Origin: Bacteroides cutis
GTDB taxonomy: Bacteria; Bacteroidota; Bacteroidia; Bacteroidales; Bacteroidaceae
Direction of reading: 5' to 3'
NCBI RefSeq assembly: GCF_900241005.1
Contig: NZ_OEST01000002.1
Location: 62,001 to 126,000, forward strand
DNA: 64,000 nucleotides
This document shows positions 8,641-18,377 of the stretch, in pieces. Position numbers and translations under genes: made by a program. Below the pieces are notes generated by a model that saw nothing but the letters and a program-made list of their open reading frames with translations, made no database searches and was not told the DNA's origin. Position 1 is the first letter of the stretch; each line of letters starts with the position of its first letter.

Positions 8641-11319
8641 CTATAACCATTTTTTGATAGTTTCCTTTAAAATCTCTTGAGTGAATGGTTTTGTCAGGAA
8701 ATCATTGCATCCTGCATCAAAGGCAGCTTGTTTATCATGTTCATAAGCATAAGCCGTAAGAGCGATGATAGGTATGTCCGGTGAAAGTTCACGAATGATT
8801 TTGGTGGCATCCAATCCTCCGAGGTTCGGCATCTTCATATCCATTAAAATGAGGTCGGGGCGTACTGTCTCAAACATGGTCACCACCTCCATACCGTCTT
8901 TGGCACGTTCCAGATGGTATAACTTTCCTAGTATTGCTTTTGTCAGAATATAATTACTGTCCGTATCTTCTGCTATCAATATTGTTTTTGTTTTTTTTTC
9001 GTCTTTTTGTTCTTTATCGGTATCAGTTTTGTTGTCTTTAAATTTATATATGTTTTCCTCGGGACTATCTTGAATAGAGATCTGTTGTGTGACGTTTTCT
9101 TCACTTCTATTCTTTTTCTTTACTTGTGATTTACTTGAATGTAGAGGCAAGGTGAAAGTAAAAGTGGTACCATTACCCATTTCCGAACTGACGGATATGC
9201 TACCACCTAACCGTTCGATGATGGTTTTACAGATGGATAGCCCCAGACCGGTACCTTGGGCAAAAGTATTCACTTTGACAAAACGTTCAAAAACCTTACA
9301 TAATTTGTCGGCTTCAATACCGATACCCGTGTCGCTGACATGAAATTCTATTTTATCTTCTTTGCAATGATAACCATAGCTGATGTTACCACTAGTGGTG
9401 AATTTGAATGCATTTCCTATCAAATTGGAAATCACTTGGAAGATACGGTTCTTATCTCCTTCGATGACAATATCTTCATCCGAGGGTTCATAAATCAGTT
9501 CTACTCCGGGGGGGCAACGGAATTTGTGCGCGTCATGTATTTCCCGGCAAAGCGGATGTAAACGTACTGGAGTAATGGTAAACTCTACTATACCCGCTTC
9601 AATTTTAGAGAGGTCGAGTATTTCATTGATGAGTTGCAACAACCTTTCATTGTTAGCTTCTACAATTTCATAATAGTTTTTCCGTTCGTCGGCATCAGTA
9701 CTTTCGGCTATGATACGTGAGAAACCTACAATGGCATTTAGTGGAGTACGTATTTCATGGCTCATGTTGGCTAGGAAGGCTGATTTCAACTGATCGGAAG
9801 TTTCCGCTTTTTCCTTGGCAACGAGTAATTCGCGTTTCATTCCTTCCATTTTGGTGATATCCCATTCGATACTCAGTAAGATGGGAGGGAAATCTCCACT
9901 CTCGATTTTAATTTTTCTTTTATCTAGATAAATGGATTTACCGTTCTGGTCGTGTTCTTCTGTAATCCAATGCATTTCTTTTCCTGTTTTGGCGATTTCT
10001 ATGTCTTGCCGTCTTTTTTCCTGTGCTACTTCAAAAGGATAAAAATCAAAGTCGTCTTTCCCCAATGCCTCCTTCATCGGTATGTTACGATTGTATGATT
10101 CTCGGTTACGATATAAATATTTAAACCCGCTTTTAATATCTTTTACAACAATGCTTGCCGGGAGATTTTCTATTGTCTTGTCTAATATCTGGCTGAACCG
10201 TTTGATTTGCTGTTCGTGGGTGATACGCTGTGAAACGTCACGTCCAAATACCCATACGGTTTCTTCACCCTCATCGCTGGTTACCCAATATGCATTTCCT
10301 TCGATAGCCAATACTTCGGGATGAAGAGGTAGGGGATTAGGAATTACAAATCCATTGTGCTCTTCTCCTTTCTTAATTTTGGAAAGCATTTTTTTCCACG
10401 CTTGCTGATTGCCGACATAAGAGTTTATATTGTAAATAGTCAATTGAGTGATGTCATCTGTACAACCGATATCGTGATGTTGTTTGAAACGTCGGTTGGC
10501 AAATACCAATGTACCATCTTCGCGAGCAGCAAAGATATCTTCGGTAGAGTTATTGATGGCATGAGTTAATAAATTGATGTCGTTACGCCGTTGCTGGATA
10601 TCTGTAATATTCTGTATATATCCTTCTATGATTATATTTCCATCTTTATGTTTCTCCCGTGCAAAAGTTTTCAGACGGATATAATATATTTGTTTCAGGT
10701 AGTGTATCCGGTAATCTACACTTTCTTCTATATCGCCTTTCAGGTTTCGTTCCAACCAGTTATTGAAAGTCTCATGGTCTTCGGGAAGGATATGGTTCAC
10801 ATATTCATTCAACGGGATGGTTTGTTCGTCTTCGGTACACATGATATCGGTATGACCTGTATATTTGAATTTTTGGGTGTCGGTATCATATCTCCATCTT
10901 CCGATAAGCGCAACCTTCTGTATTTCTTTGAGTTCATGATTTCTTTTTTCCAGTTCCAACTTACGTTGACTTCGCTCTGTGATATCACGATATTGACAGA
11001 GTACCATGTCCTCGTATGGATACATAATGCATTTGAAGAAATAAGTTTTGTTTCCTAATGTTAGTTCATAGTTTTTGGTAGAGTGTATTTTTTGCGTTAA
11101 TACCTTTTGGAATTCAGGATATACTTGGTAATAGGTGGCATAAGGTAACAAATCGAACATATTCTTACCTAACAGGAATTCTTCTTTTAGAAACCACAAA
11201 TCTACATTATAAATTGTGATATCTATACAAATGCCGTTTTTATCCAGGATAATCATGGTATCCGATGTCAGCTTCAGTAACTTTTCAGCATTTTCTGCGT
11301 TTTTCAGAATGTTTTTCAT
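8641..11319 (-). CDS. Soluble multi-PAS hybrid histidine kinase with receiver domain
   Basis: The chosen start (MKNILKNAENAEK, ATG at 11319) follows the upstream GT2 stop by 13 bases; the frame is open further but would overlap that gene. Four PAS-like sensor units occupy roughly the first 500 residues (LTSDTMIILDKNGICIDI; GRWRYDTDTQKFKYTGH; NSTEDIFAAREDGTLVFAN; ENLPASIVVKDIKSGFKYL). Then come HisKA (SHEIRTPLNAIVGF with the phospho-accepting His), an ATPase domain (N box NLIGNAFKFT, DTGIGI, GTGLGLSI) and a C-terminal receiver (AEDTDSN, LILMDMKMPN, TKPF). No membrane segment or DNA-binding output domain is visible, so it senses a cytoplasmic cue and relays phosphate to a separate partner. Probably co-transcribed with the GT2. 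Confidence 0.9.
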   Translation of the reverse strand: MKNILKNAENAEKLLKLTSDTMIILDKNGICIDITIYNVDLWFLKEEFLLGKNMFDLLPYATYYQVYPEFQKVLTQKIHSTKNYELTLGNKTYFFKCIMYPYEDMVLCQYRDITERSQRKLELEKRNHELKEIQKVALIGRWRYDTDTQKFKYTGHTDIMCTEDEQTIPLNEYVNHILPEDHETFNNWLERNLKGDIEESVDYRIHYLKQIYYIRLKTFAREKHKDGNIIIEGYIQNITDIQQRRNDINLLTHAINNSTEDIFAAREDGTLVFANRRFKQHHDIGCTDDITQLTIYNINSYVGNQQAWKKMLSKIKKGEEHNGFVIPNPLPLHPEVLAIEGNAYWVTSDEGEETVWVFGRDVSQRITHEQQIKRFSQILDKTIENLPASIVVKDIKSGFKYLYRNRESYNRNIPMKEALGKDDFDFYPFEVAQEKRRQDIEIAKTGKEMHWITEEHDQNGKSIYLDKRKIKIESGDFPPILLSIEWDITKMEGMKRELLVAKEKAETSDQLKSAFLANMSHEIRTPLNAIVGFSRIIAESTDADERKNYYEIVEANNERLLQLINEILDLSKIEAGIVEFTITPVRLHPLCREIHDAHKFRCPPGVELIYEPSDEDIVIEGDKNRIFQVISNLIGNAFKFTTSGNISYGYHCKEDKIEFHVSDTGIGIEADKLCKVFERFVKVNTFAQGTGLGLSICKTIIERLGGSISVSSEMGNGTTFTFTLPLHSSKSQVKKKNRSEENVTQQISIQDSPEENIYKFKDNKTDTDKEQKDEKKTKTILIAEDTDSNYILTKAILGKLYHLERAKDGMEVVTMFETVRPDLILMDMKMPNLGGLDATKIIRELSPDIPIIALTAYAYEHDKQAAFDAGCNDFLTKPFTQEILKETIKKWL

Positions 11320-11332
11320 ATTATTTCTGGTG

Positions 11333-12523
11333 TTATGCTCTTCGTGCTTTTTCCCATGCTCCACTAGTGTTACCTTTACGTTTATACAAATAGTTGATTC
11401 CTCTAATGACATTGACATTCATAAAGAGGAAATAGTACGGGATGAAGAGTATTTTATTTTTGATATGCTTCGTTGATAGGTAATAACCCCAACTTCCCAT
11501 GAGGTAGAATAATGCCTGTAGTAGCCAAATAGAGGCATAAAATAGAGGAGAGTTTGTCGTGAAAATGAGAATTGTGTTGAGGGGAAGCAATAAAAATAAT
11601 AAAACAGGAGTGAGTGACCAACGCAATACGCGATGTGATACATATTGAAAACTAAATATACCGTAATGAAATGGATTGAGTAACGGACGTAATCGCCATA
11701 TGGATTGTAATCCGCCTGCTGCGATCCGTACTTTGCGCTTTTCTTCTTCGAGCATATCTGCCGAACCACTTTCTGTGGCGTATGCATTTGTGCAATATGC
11801 AATGGTGTATCCTTGCATGACGATACGCAGGGAAAGTATAAAATCATCTAGTAACGTATCTGTAGCCATTTCTTCGAATAATTCGCTACGAATGGCAAAC
11901 AGTTCTCCGGCTGCACCGGTTGTCGAGTAAAGGCGTGAATCGAGTTTTTTAAGTGTGGATTCATATTTCCAGTAAATGCCTTCGCCTCCTGAAGCTGCAT
12001 TGTCTTTAGTTTGTACATTGATACGTTTTTCGCCTGCTACACATCCCACTTTGGGATTGGCAAATGCATGTACAATTTCCCGTAATGCTTCACGGTTGAC
12101 ATAGGTATTTGCATCTGTAAATACAACCAATGGAGTCTTTACGAATTGCATTCCATGGTTTAAGGCTGCTGTCTTTCCTTGACGTTCGGGTTGATAGATA
12201 ACTGTAACTTGAGACCATCCGGACAAAAGTTCATTGGTACGGTCACTACTACCGTCAGTCACCCAAACTATATGAAGTTTTTCGGACGGATAGTCTAATT
12301 CGAGGCTGTTACGCATTTTTTCATTTACAACAGCTTCTTCATTATATGCGGCGATAAATAGGGTTAAATCAGGTAATACATCATCTGCTGGCATCGGAGT
12401 GACGACCGTTTTATGGAAACATTCTTTTATCTTTACCAAGATATACAGAAGAATTCCGTAGCCGAGATATGTATAGAATACGATAAATAGGCTTATCCAA
12501 AAGAATATTTCAAAGGTTTCCAT
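11333..12523 (-). CDS. Membrane-bound family 2 glycosyltransferase (cellulose-synthase-like)
   Basis: The 396-residue protein has one N-terminal membrane segment (about residues 6-30), a GT-A catalytic domain and three or four C-terminal membrane segments. Catalytic landmarks are FIAAYNEEAVV, VTDGSSDRT, FTDANTYVN (DxD-like), the acceptor-side motif DDFILSLR near residue 223, and a membrane-proximal GGLQSIWRL replacing the QxxRW of processive synthases. This is the layout of polymerising or lipid-linked beta-glycosyltransferases. The product is unknown. The hybrid kinase follows in the same direction, suggesting regulated exopolysaccharide synthesis, though no c-di-GMP domain is seen. Confidence 0.85.
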   Translation of the reverse strand: METFEIFFWISLFIVFYTYLGYGILLYILVKIKECFHKTVVTPMPADDVLPDLTLFIAAYNEEAVVNEKMRNSLELDYPSEKLHIVWVTDGSSDRTNELLSGWSQVTVIYQPERQGKTAALNHGMQFVKTPLVVFTDANTYVNREALREIVHAFANPKVGCVAGEKRINVQTKDNAASGGEGIYWKYESTLKKLDSRLYSTTGAAGELFAIRSELFEEMATDTLLDDFILSLRIVMQGYTIAYCTNAYATESGSADMLEEEKRKVRIAAGGLQSIWRLRPLLNPFHYGIFSFQYVSHRVLRWSLTPVLLFLLLPLNTILIFTTNSPLFYASIWLLQALFYLMGSWGYYLSTKHIKNKILFIPYYFLFMNVNVIRGINYLYKRKGNTSGAWEKARRA

Positions 12524-12569
12524 TCAGTATCAGACTCTTTAATTTCTAATCAAAGGCAGAAATCAAGTC

Positions 12570-12600
12570 CAAAAGTATGTATAATCTTTGGGTGGTGCAA
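12570..12600 (-). promoter_or_regulatory. Promoter of the GT2 / hybrid kinase operon
   Basis: Read on the minus strand, TTG (12598-12600) and TACTTTTG (12570-12577) are separated by 20 bases, matching the Bacteroides consensus. The GT2 ATG lies 47 bases downstream. Confidence 0.65.
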
Positions 12601-12647
12601 GGAAACCTGTGAAAAACTACTGTTTAATATTCAATTTGTTATAGAAA

Positions 12648-13850
12648 TTAGAATGCTTCGGTCATATTAAAATAGAATAGAGTCTGTTTGTTGACGGTAT
12701 TTTTTCCTAAATCGAGACGCACATTCATTCGGGGTTGTACTTCAATACGTAAACCCAGACCGTAGTTGGGTAATACTCCCTCGATTTTTCCCATGGTAGG
12801 TCCCATAAAGCCGCATCCGGTCCATGCTACAAATCCGATATGGTGCAACATTCGTTTTATCCAATTACTACGGTCGGTGTTAATCATTTGGCGGTATTCG
12901 GCCATAACCACATGGGAAGACTTATCACGATATTGTCCCATATAATAACCGCGCAGGTCAAAGGGAGTACCTGTAAGGGAATATTGGGTCAAGGGGACAT
13001 TACCAAATACATTCTTGGTTTGTGCTGTCCAAGCTATGATTTTACGATTGCCTACTGATTTATATTGACGATAGTCCAGTTCAAGGCGGTAGAAGTTTTG
13101 ATCACTACCGAAAACTTTACTATACATCATACCCCGGAAATCAAGATAAATACCTCGATAAGCATTTGCGGGAATATCACGGCTATCGTAAGTCAAGAGG
13201 AAGCCGAGACCGGAGTTGAAGTTTTTGTAACCATGTTCGTTACCGCCTGCAGCAATATAGGATTTTTCTTCGACAAGGTGTTTGGCAGGGTTGGTTATCT
13301 TGTCATAGTTGATGTCTATTTGTGGACCGGCAAAGACATTGCTGTGCCCCAACCGAAACAAAAACCAAGGGTTAACTTGAATACCGCTGTAACGATATTG
13401 GCTGGTAGTATCACTACGCACGTAATTCTTGTTGGTAGAGTAACCGACACCGTAAAAATTATCTTCTGTGTTTTTAAAAGAAAACTTTCCGAAAATACGG
13501 AAATGATCACCTTTAAAGAATAGTTGTGGTTTCACCATGATATTGATGCCACCTTTAAACATATATGCGATGGACATAGGTACTACGGAACGTAATTGAG
13601 TAGTATCACTGGGATTCATACGGAACGTCAACAAAGCACTTCCACCCACTAATGCACCAAAATCTGGCGTATAACTGGGACCACCCAATATATTATAATG
13701 TAAATTTCTGCGAGCTACTTTCTGTCTACGCAGTTCTTTTTTTGTTAATGTGGTAGTAGTATCGTTGGGTGCTGTAACTACTTGTTCTTGGGCTGAAATA
13801 GTTGTTATTGCCAGCACCAAAGTAAACATACTTAGTATAAATCTTTTCAT
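12648..13850 (-). CDS. Omp85-type surface-antigen outer-membrane barrel, no POTRA domain
   Basis: From the ATG at 13850 the 400-residue protein begins with a signal peptide (KRFILSMFTLVLAITTISA, then Q). After a short basic linker (KKELRRQKVARRN) come about 16 amphipathic beta strands. The family-like signatures LTYDSRDIPANAYRGIYLDF and YSLTGTPFDLRGY (the RGY of the BamA/TamA lid loop) and a final aromatic residue (TEAF) support a bacterial surface-antigen barrel. POTRA domains are absent, so it is not BamA itself; it may export a peptide or lipid or have another role. The frame extends 7 codons upstream, but the signal peptide favours the start used here. Confidence 0.8.
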   Translation of the reverse strand: MKRFILSMFTLVLAITTISAQEQVVTAPNDTTTTLTKKELRRQKVARRNLHYNILGGPSYTPDFGALVGGSALLTFRMNPSDTTQLRSVVPMSIAYMFKGGINIMVKPQLFFKGDHFRIFGKFSFKNTEDNFYGVGYSTNKNYVRSDTTSQYRYSGIQVNPWFLFRLGHSNVFAGPQIDINYDKITNPAKHLVEEKSYIAAGGNEHGYKNFNSGLGFLLTYDSRDIPANAYRGIYLDFRGMMYSKVFGSDQNFYRLELDYRQYKSVGNRKIIAWTAQTKNVFGNVPLTQYSLTGTPFDLRGYYMGQYRDKSSHVVMAEYRQMINTDRSNWIKRMLHHIGFVAWTGCGFMGPTMGKIEGVLPNYGLGLRIEVQPRMNVRLDLGKNTVNKQTLFYFNMTEAF

Positions 13851-14065
13851 GTCGTACGAATATGGCTGCAAAGAAAACTAATTTATCTGAATTGGTTTTC
13901 AAGTAAATAGACAATATTTCTTAAAGAATATTCTAAAAATTTCAAAAAAGGAATTACTTTTGTCTCATAAACGATGTGGAATAAAGTGGAATAAATTAGA
14001 TTGTGATGGTCTGGATTTTTTTGCTAGAAAATGATTGAATGAACTATATAATAAAAATGAAATTT

Positions 14066-15469
14066 ATGATGAAGAAACAAATTTTATCCGTCATTGTTTT
14101 GGGTGCTGCATTGCTTTCTGTACAGGCTCAAGATGGTAGGGGAGGTATCAGCTCTTCCATGCTCGAACAAATCAAGCAAAGTTATCAAGGAACGGCATCG
14201 GACAAGGCGCTTCGTAATGCTATTGGTAATAATGATATACGTAAATTGGCACTTAATCAGGAGAATATGCAGGCGATGGATACTCATTTCTCTGTTCGGG
14301 TAAATTCCAAAGGTATCACCGACCAAAAATCATCCGGACGTTGCTGGTTGTTTACCGGATTGAACGTAATGCGTGCCAAAACGCTTGCCAAATATAATTT
14401 CCCTTCTTTCGAATTTTCTCAGGTATATCCTTTTTTCTGGGATCAGCTTGAAAAATCCAATCTTTTCCTGCAAGGAATTATTGATACTGGTAAAAGTCCT
14501 ATGAATGATAAGACTGTTCAATGGCTTTTCCAACATCCGTTGAGTGATGGTGGCACATTCACAGGAGTGGCGGATATTGTAACGAAGTACGGTTTGGTAC
14601 CCAAAGAAGCGATGCCGGAAACTAATAGTAGCGATAATACTTCTCGCATGGCAAATCTTATTTCATTGAAGCTGAAAGAATATGGATTGCAATTGCGTGA
14701 TATGATTGCAAAAGACACCAAACCTGCTGTTATAGAAGAAGAGAAGACAAAGATGTTAGGTACTATTTACCGTATGTTGGTTTTGAACTTGGGTGTTCCT
14801 CCTACGGAGTTTGATTATGTTCGTAGAGATACCAAAGGAAATCCTATGGAAATAGAACATCACACTCCTATGTCTTTTTTGGAAAAATATGGGGATAAAA
14901 AGTTGTTGACTAACTATATAATGCTGATGAATGATCCCAGTCGTGAATATTATAAATGTTATGAAATAGATTATGACCGCCATCGTTATGACGGAAAGAA
15001 CTGGACATACGTAAATTTACCCATAGAAGAGATTAAGGAAATGGCTATTGCATCTTTGAAAGATAGTACCATGATGTATTTTTCTTGTGATGTCGGCAAG
15101 TTCCTAAATTCGGAACGTGGTTTGCTTGATGTGAAAAACTATGATTACGAATCATTGATGGGGACTACTTTCGGTATGGATAAAAAGCAACGTATTGAAA
15201 CTTTTTCCAGTGGTTCTTCTCATGCCATGACACTAATGGCAGTAGATTTGAATGATAACGGGAAACCAGTGAAATGGATGGTTGAAAATAGTTGGGGAGC
15301 GGGAAGTGGTTATCAGGGGCATTTGATAATGACCGATGATTGGTTCAATGAATATATGTTCCGCTTGGTAGTAGAAACTAAGTATGTCCCTTCTAAAATA
15401 ATGGAATTATTTAAACAAAAACCAATCCGTTTACCGGCTTGGGATCCAATGTTTGCAGAAGAGAAATGA
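14066..15469 (+). CDS. Exported C1B-family aminopeptidase (bleomycin hydrolase / PepC type)
   Basis: The protein of about 467 residues starts with a signal peptide (KKQILSVIVLGAALLSVQA, then Q). Papain-like catalytic residues are in place: Cys in DQKSSGRCWLFTGLN, His in GSSHAMTLMAVD and Asn in VENSWGAGSG. The length and N-terminal FSVRVNSKGITDQ are typical of bleomycin hydrolase/PepC, which form hexamers and trim N-terminal amino acids. Cytoplasmic PepC lacks a signal peptide, so this version probably digests peptides in the periplasm, as in other Bacteroidales. In-frame ATGs at 14039 and 14057 also exist. A TACTTTTG box lies at 13955-13962. Confidence 0.9.
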   Translation: MMKKQILSVIVLGAALLSVQAQDGRGGISSSMLEQIKQSYQGTASDKALRNAIGNNDIRKLALNQENMQAMDTHFSVRVNSKGITDQKSSGRCWLFTGLNVMRAKTLAKYNFPSFEFSQVYPFFWDQLEKSNLFLQGIIDTGKSPMNDKTVQWLFQHPLSDGGTFTGVADIVTKYGLVPKEAMPETNSSDNTSRMANLISLKLKEYGLQLRDMIAKDTKPAVIEEEKTKMLGTIYRMLVLNLGVPPTEFDYVRRDTKGNPMEIEHHTPMSFLEKYGDKKLLTNYIMLMNDPSREYYKCYEIDYDRHRYDGKNWTYVNLPIEEIKEMAIASLKDSTMMYFSCDVGKFLNSERGLLDVKNYDYESLMGTTFGMDKKQRIETFSSGSSHAMTLMAVDLNDNGKPVKWMVENSWGAGSGYQGHLIMTDDWFNEYMFRLVVETKYVPSKIMELFKQKPIRLPAWDPMFAEEK

Positions 15470-15474
15470 TAAAA

Positions 15475-15547
15475 GGTGATAAAGTGATAAAAGGTGATAG
15501 GATGATAAAATGATAAAAGTATTAGAGTAATCTATCACTTTATTACC
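15475..15547. repeat. Inverted repeat of GTGATAAA units after the aminopeptidase gene
   Basis: The left side is a run of degenerate GTGATAAAA repeats. Within it GGTGATAAAGTGATA (15475-15489) pairs, with one mismatch, with TATCACTTTATTACC (15533-15547). This is one of several long imperfect dyads in the spacers of this region. Confidence 0.6.
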
Positions 15548-15584
15548 CTATTTTCTCCCTCTTTTCCTCTTTGTGTTCGTTAAC

Positions 15585-15626
15585 GAAAGGAATTACGGAA
15601 AATTCTCCGTAATTCCTTTCTTTTTT
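15585..15626 (+). terminator. Rho-independent terminator before nqrA
   Basis: GAAAGGAATTACGGA (15585-15599) and its exact complement (15606-15620) form a 15-bp stem with a 6-base loop, followed by TTTTTT (15621-15626). It separates the aminopeptidase gene from the nqr operon. Confidence 0.85.
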
Positions 15627-15651
15627 ACTATTTAATCACATTCTTTTTTGC

Positions 15652-15659
15652 TACTTTTG
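15652..15659 (+). promoter_or_regulatory. Probable -7 element of the nqr operon
   Basis: TACTTTTG matches the TAnnTTTG consensus and lies 37 bases before the nqrA ATG, downstream of a strong terminator. A clear -33 element is not seen at the expected distance. Confidence 0.5.
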
Positions 15660-15696
15660 CGGGCAAATTAATGAAACCATTATTTTATATAAACGC

Positions 15697-17046
15697 ATGG
15701 CAAATGTAATTAAGTTACGCAAAGGCCTTGACATTAACCTGAAAGGTAAAGCTGCGGAAGAGTTTTTTTCCGTGAAAGAGCCGGGATTTTATGCACTTGT
15801 TCCCGACGATTTTACGGGTATCACTCCGAAAGTGGTGGTCAAAGAGCAGGAATATGTGATGGCTGGAGGACCCTTGTTTATCGACAAGAATCATCCTGAA
15901 TTGAAATTTGTTTCGCCCGTTAGCGGCGTAGTGACAAGCGTGGAACGTGGTGCACGCCGTAAGGTGCTGAACATCGTTGTAGAAGCTGCCGCTGAGCAAG
16001 ACTACGAAGAGTTCGGTAAAATGGATCCGTCCAAGATGAGTGCCCAGGAAGTGAAAGATGTACTTCTGCAGGCTGGTATGTTCGCTTTCATCCGTCAGCG
16101 TCCGTACGATGTAATCGCTGATCCCACGGTCGCTCCGAAAGCAATTTTTATTTCCGCCTTCGACAGTAATCCGTTGGCACCCGATTTCGAATTTACCTTG
16201 AAAGGAGAGGAGGTAAACTTCCAGACAGGACTTGACGCGTTGGCCAAGATGGCAAAAACGTATCTGACTATTAGTGTAAAACAAGAATCTGCTGCTTTGA
16301 CGCAAGCTAAAAACGTTACTGTTACGGTATTCGACGGACCAAATCCGGCTGGTAATGTGGGGGTACAAATCAATCACATCTCTCCGGTTGTAAAAGGCGA
16401 AACTGTATGGACTATCAGTGCGGAAGCTGTAATTTTCATAGGACGTTTGATGAATACCGGTCGTGTGGACATGACTCGTACAGTGGCTATAACAGGTTCC
16501 GAGGTGTTGAAACCTGCCTATTGTAGATTGAAAGTCGGTGCTTTGCTGACAAATGTGTTCAAAGATAATGTGACGACGGATAAAGACCTTCGCTATATCA
16601 GTGGTAATGTGTTGACAGGGAAGAAGGTTTCTCAGAATGGCTTTCTTGGAGCTTTCGACAATCAGTTGACAGTTATTCCCGAAGGAGATGAAATACATGA
16701 AATGCTAGGTTGGATTATGCCACGATTCAATCAGTTCAGTGCCAACCGTTCTTATTTCAGCTGGTTGATGGGAAATAAGGAATATGTGATTGATGCTCGT
16801 ATCAAGGGTGGAGAACGTCACATGATTATGTCCAATGAATACGACCGGGTATTCCCAATGGACATCTATCCTGAATATTTATTGAAAGCAATCATTGCCG
16901 GTGATATCGATCGTATGGAAGCTTTGGGAATTTACGAAGTTGCTCCTGAAGACTTTGCTCTTTGTGAATTCGTATGCTCTTCTAAGTTGGAAATTCAACG
17001 TATTGTACGTGCTGGGCTTGATATGCTTCGTGCTGAAATGGCATAA
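15697..17046 (+). CDS. nqrA: Na+-translocating NADH:quinone reductase subunit A
   Basis: The 449-residue soluble subunit begins with MANVIKLRKGLDINLKG, the usual NqrA opening in Bacteroidetes. A barrel-sandwich region follows (residues about 35-95, KFVSPVSGVVTSVERGARRK). NqrA binds ubiquinone or menaquinone at the cytoplasmic face of the complex. The complex couples electron flow from NADH to quinone with sodium export and is a main respiratory pump of Bacteroides. It is the first of six genes in canonical order nqrABCDEF. The 127-base spacer to nqrB contains only AT-rich inverted repeats. Length and gene order agree with the family, and no anomaly is visible. Confidence 0.97.
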   Translation: MANVIKLRKGLDINLKGKAAEEFFSVKEPGFYALVPDDFTGITPKVVVKEQEYVMAGGPLFIDKNHPELKFVSPVSGVVTSVERGARRKVLNIVVEAAAEQDYEEFGKMDPSKMSAQEVKDVLLQAGMFAFIRQRPYDVIADPTVAPKAIFISAFDSNPLAPDFEFTLKGEEVNFQTGLDALAKMAKTYLTISVKQESAALTQAKNVTVTVFDGPNPAGNVGVQINHISPVVKGETVWTISAEAVIFIGRLMNTGRVDMTRTVAITGSEVLKPAYCRLKVGALLTNVFKDNVTTDKDLRYISGNVLTGKKVSQNGFLGAFDNQLTVIPEGDEIHEMLGWIMPRFNQFSANRSYFSWLMGNKEYVIDARIKGGERHMIMSNEYDRVFPMDIYPEYLLKAIIAGDIDRMEALGIYEVAPEDFALCEFVCSSKLEIQRIVRAGLDMLRAEMA

Positions 17047-17049
17047 TTC

Positions 17050-17168
17050 AATTTAAAATTAAGAATTAAAAATTAAAAAAATGATGGATGAAATTCTGTG
17101 ATATAAATTGCCTTATGAACGATGTAGCGCAGCTTATTTCTCAATTTTCAATTCTCAATTATCAATTT
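17050..17168. repeat. AT-rich imperfect inverted repeat in the nqrA-nqrB spacer
   Basis: The left arm (about 17050-17077, rich in AATTAA units) pairs imperfectly with the right arm (17141-17168, TCAATT units). Inside an operon this may act as an RNA-stability or attenuation element. The same style of spacer recurs before nqrE. Confidence 0.5.
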
Positions 17169-17173
17169 AATAA

Positions 17174-18361
17174 ATGAAAGCGTTAAGAAATTATCTCGAT
17201 AAGATAAAGCCGAACTTTGAAGAAGGCGGCAAACTCCACGCATTTCGTTCGGTGTTCGATGGCTTTGAAACATTTTTGTTCGTGCCTAATGCCACTTCGA
17301 AATCGGGAACGCATATCCATGACTCTATCGACAGTAAACGTATCATGTCGATGGTTGTTATTGCGTTGATACCGGCGCTGTTGTTCGGTATGTATAACGT
17401 AGGTTACCAGCATTTCCATGCAACCGGTGTTACCGGTAGTTTCATCGAAATGTTTGCCTACGGTTTTTTGGCTGTATTGCCTAAAATTATTGTATCATAT
17501 GTCGTAGGTCTTGGTATTGAGTTCGTAGTGGCTCAGTGGAAGAACGAAGAAATTCAGGAAGGTTTCCTTGTTTCCGGTATCTTGATCCCGATGATAGTTC
17601 CGGTTGACTGTCCATTATGGATTTTGGCAGTTGCTACAGCATTTTCTGTAATTTTTGCGAAAGAAGTGTTTGGCGGTACAGGTATGAATGTATTCAACGT
17701 TGCTTTGATTACCCGTGCATTCTTGTTTTTTGCTTACCCTACAAAGATGTCAGGTGATGCGGTTTGGATTCCCGGAGATACGATTTTCGGTTTAGGTGGT
17801 GAGACTTTTGTTGATGGCTTCTCCGGAGCTACTGCATTGGGAGTAGCATCTACGGCTACCGATCCTAACGGTTATCTGCCTTTCTCTTGGGACATGGTGA
17901 CGGGGCTAATTCCGGGTTCTATTGGTGAAACTAGTGTTATTGCTATCGCTTTGGGGGCTATCCTCTTGTTGTGGACCGGTATAGCAAGTTGGAAGACTAT
18001 GTTCTCCGTATTTGTAGGTGGTGCATTCATGGGATGGATTTTCAATACGATCGGTCCTGACACAGCTATGGCTAATATGCCTTGGTATGAACATCTTGTG
18101 TTAGGTGGTTTCTGTTTTGGTGCCGTATTTATGGCTACCGATCCTGTTACTTCCGCCCGTACTGAAACAGGTAAATACATTTTTGGATTTCTAATTGGTG
18201 CTATGGCTATCATTATCCGTGTACTGAATCCTGGTTATCCAGAAGGTATGATGCTTGCTATTCTGCTGATGAATATCTTTGCTCCGCTGATTGACTATTG
18301 TGTGGTACAAAGTAACATTAGTCGCCGCGAAAAACGTGCAACTGTTAAGTCTAACAATTAA
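17174..18361 (+). CDS. nqrB: Na+-translocating NADH:quinone reductase subunit B
   Basis: The 395-residue membrane subunit has about ten hydrophobic segments and belongs to the NqrB/RnfD family. It carries the covalent FMN site: Thr220 in GFSGATALGVAST, matching the flavinylated SGAT threonine of Vibrio NqrB. It also has the conserved PVDCPLWILAVATAF stretch. NqrB contributes the sodium path and holds riboflavin and FMN cofactors. It is longer at the N-terminus than RnfD, as expected for NqrB. nqrC follows after 16 bases, so translation is probably coupled. Confidence 0.97.
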   Translation: MKALRNYLDKIKPNFEEGGKLHAFRSVFDGFETFLFVPNATSKSGTHIHDSIDSKRIMSMVVIALIPALLFGMYNVGYQHFHATGVTGSFIEMFAYGFLAVLPKIIVSYVVGLGIEFVVAQWKNEEIQEGFLVSGILIPMIVPVDCPLWILAVATAFSVIFAKEVFGGTGMNVFNVALITRAFLFFAYPTKMSGDAVWIPGDTIFGLGGETFVDGFSGATALGVASTATDPNGYLPFSWDMVTGLIPGSIGETSVIAIALGAILLLWTGIASWKTMFSVFVGGAFMGWIFNTIGPDTAMANMPWYEHLVLGGFCFGAVFMATDPVTSARTETGKYIFGFLIGAMAIIIRVLNPGYPEGMMLAILLMNIFAPLIDYCVVQSNISRREKRATVKSNN

Positions 18362-18377
18362 AAATACCGGAAAAGAA

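Noticed and set aside
11320..11418. Longer N-terminus of the hybrid histidine kinase
   Set aside because: It would overlap the GT2 coding sequence by 86 bases and adds no conserved residues.
15715..16698. 327-codon minus-strand frame opposite nqrA
   Set aside because: The plus-strand NqrA is unambiguous, and the reverse frame has no domain or start context.
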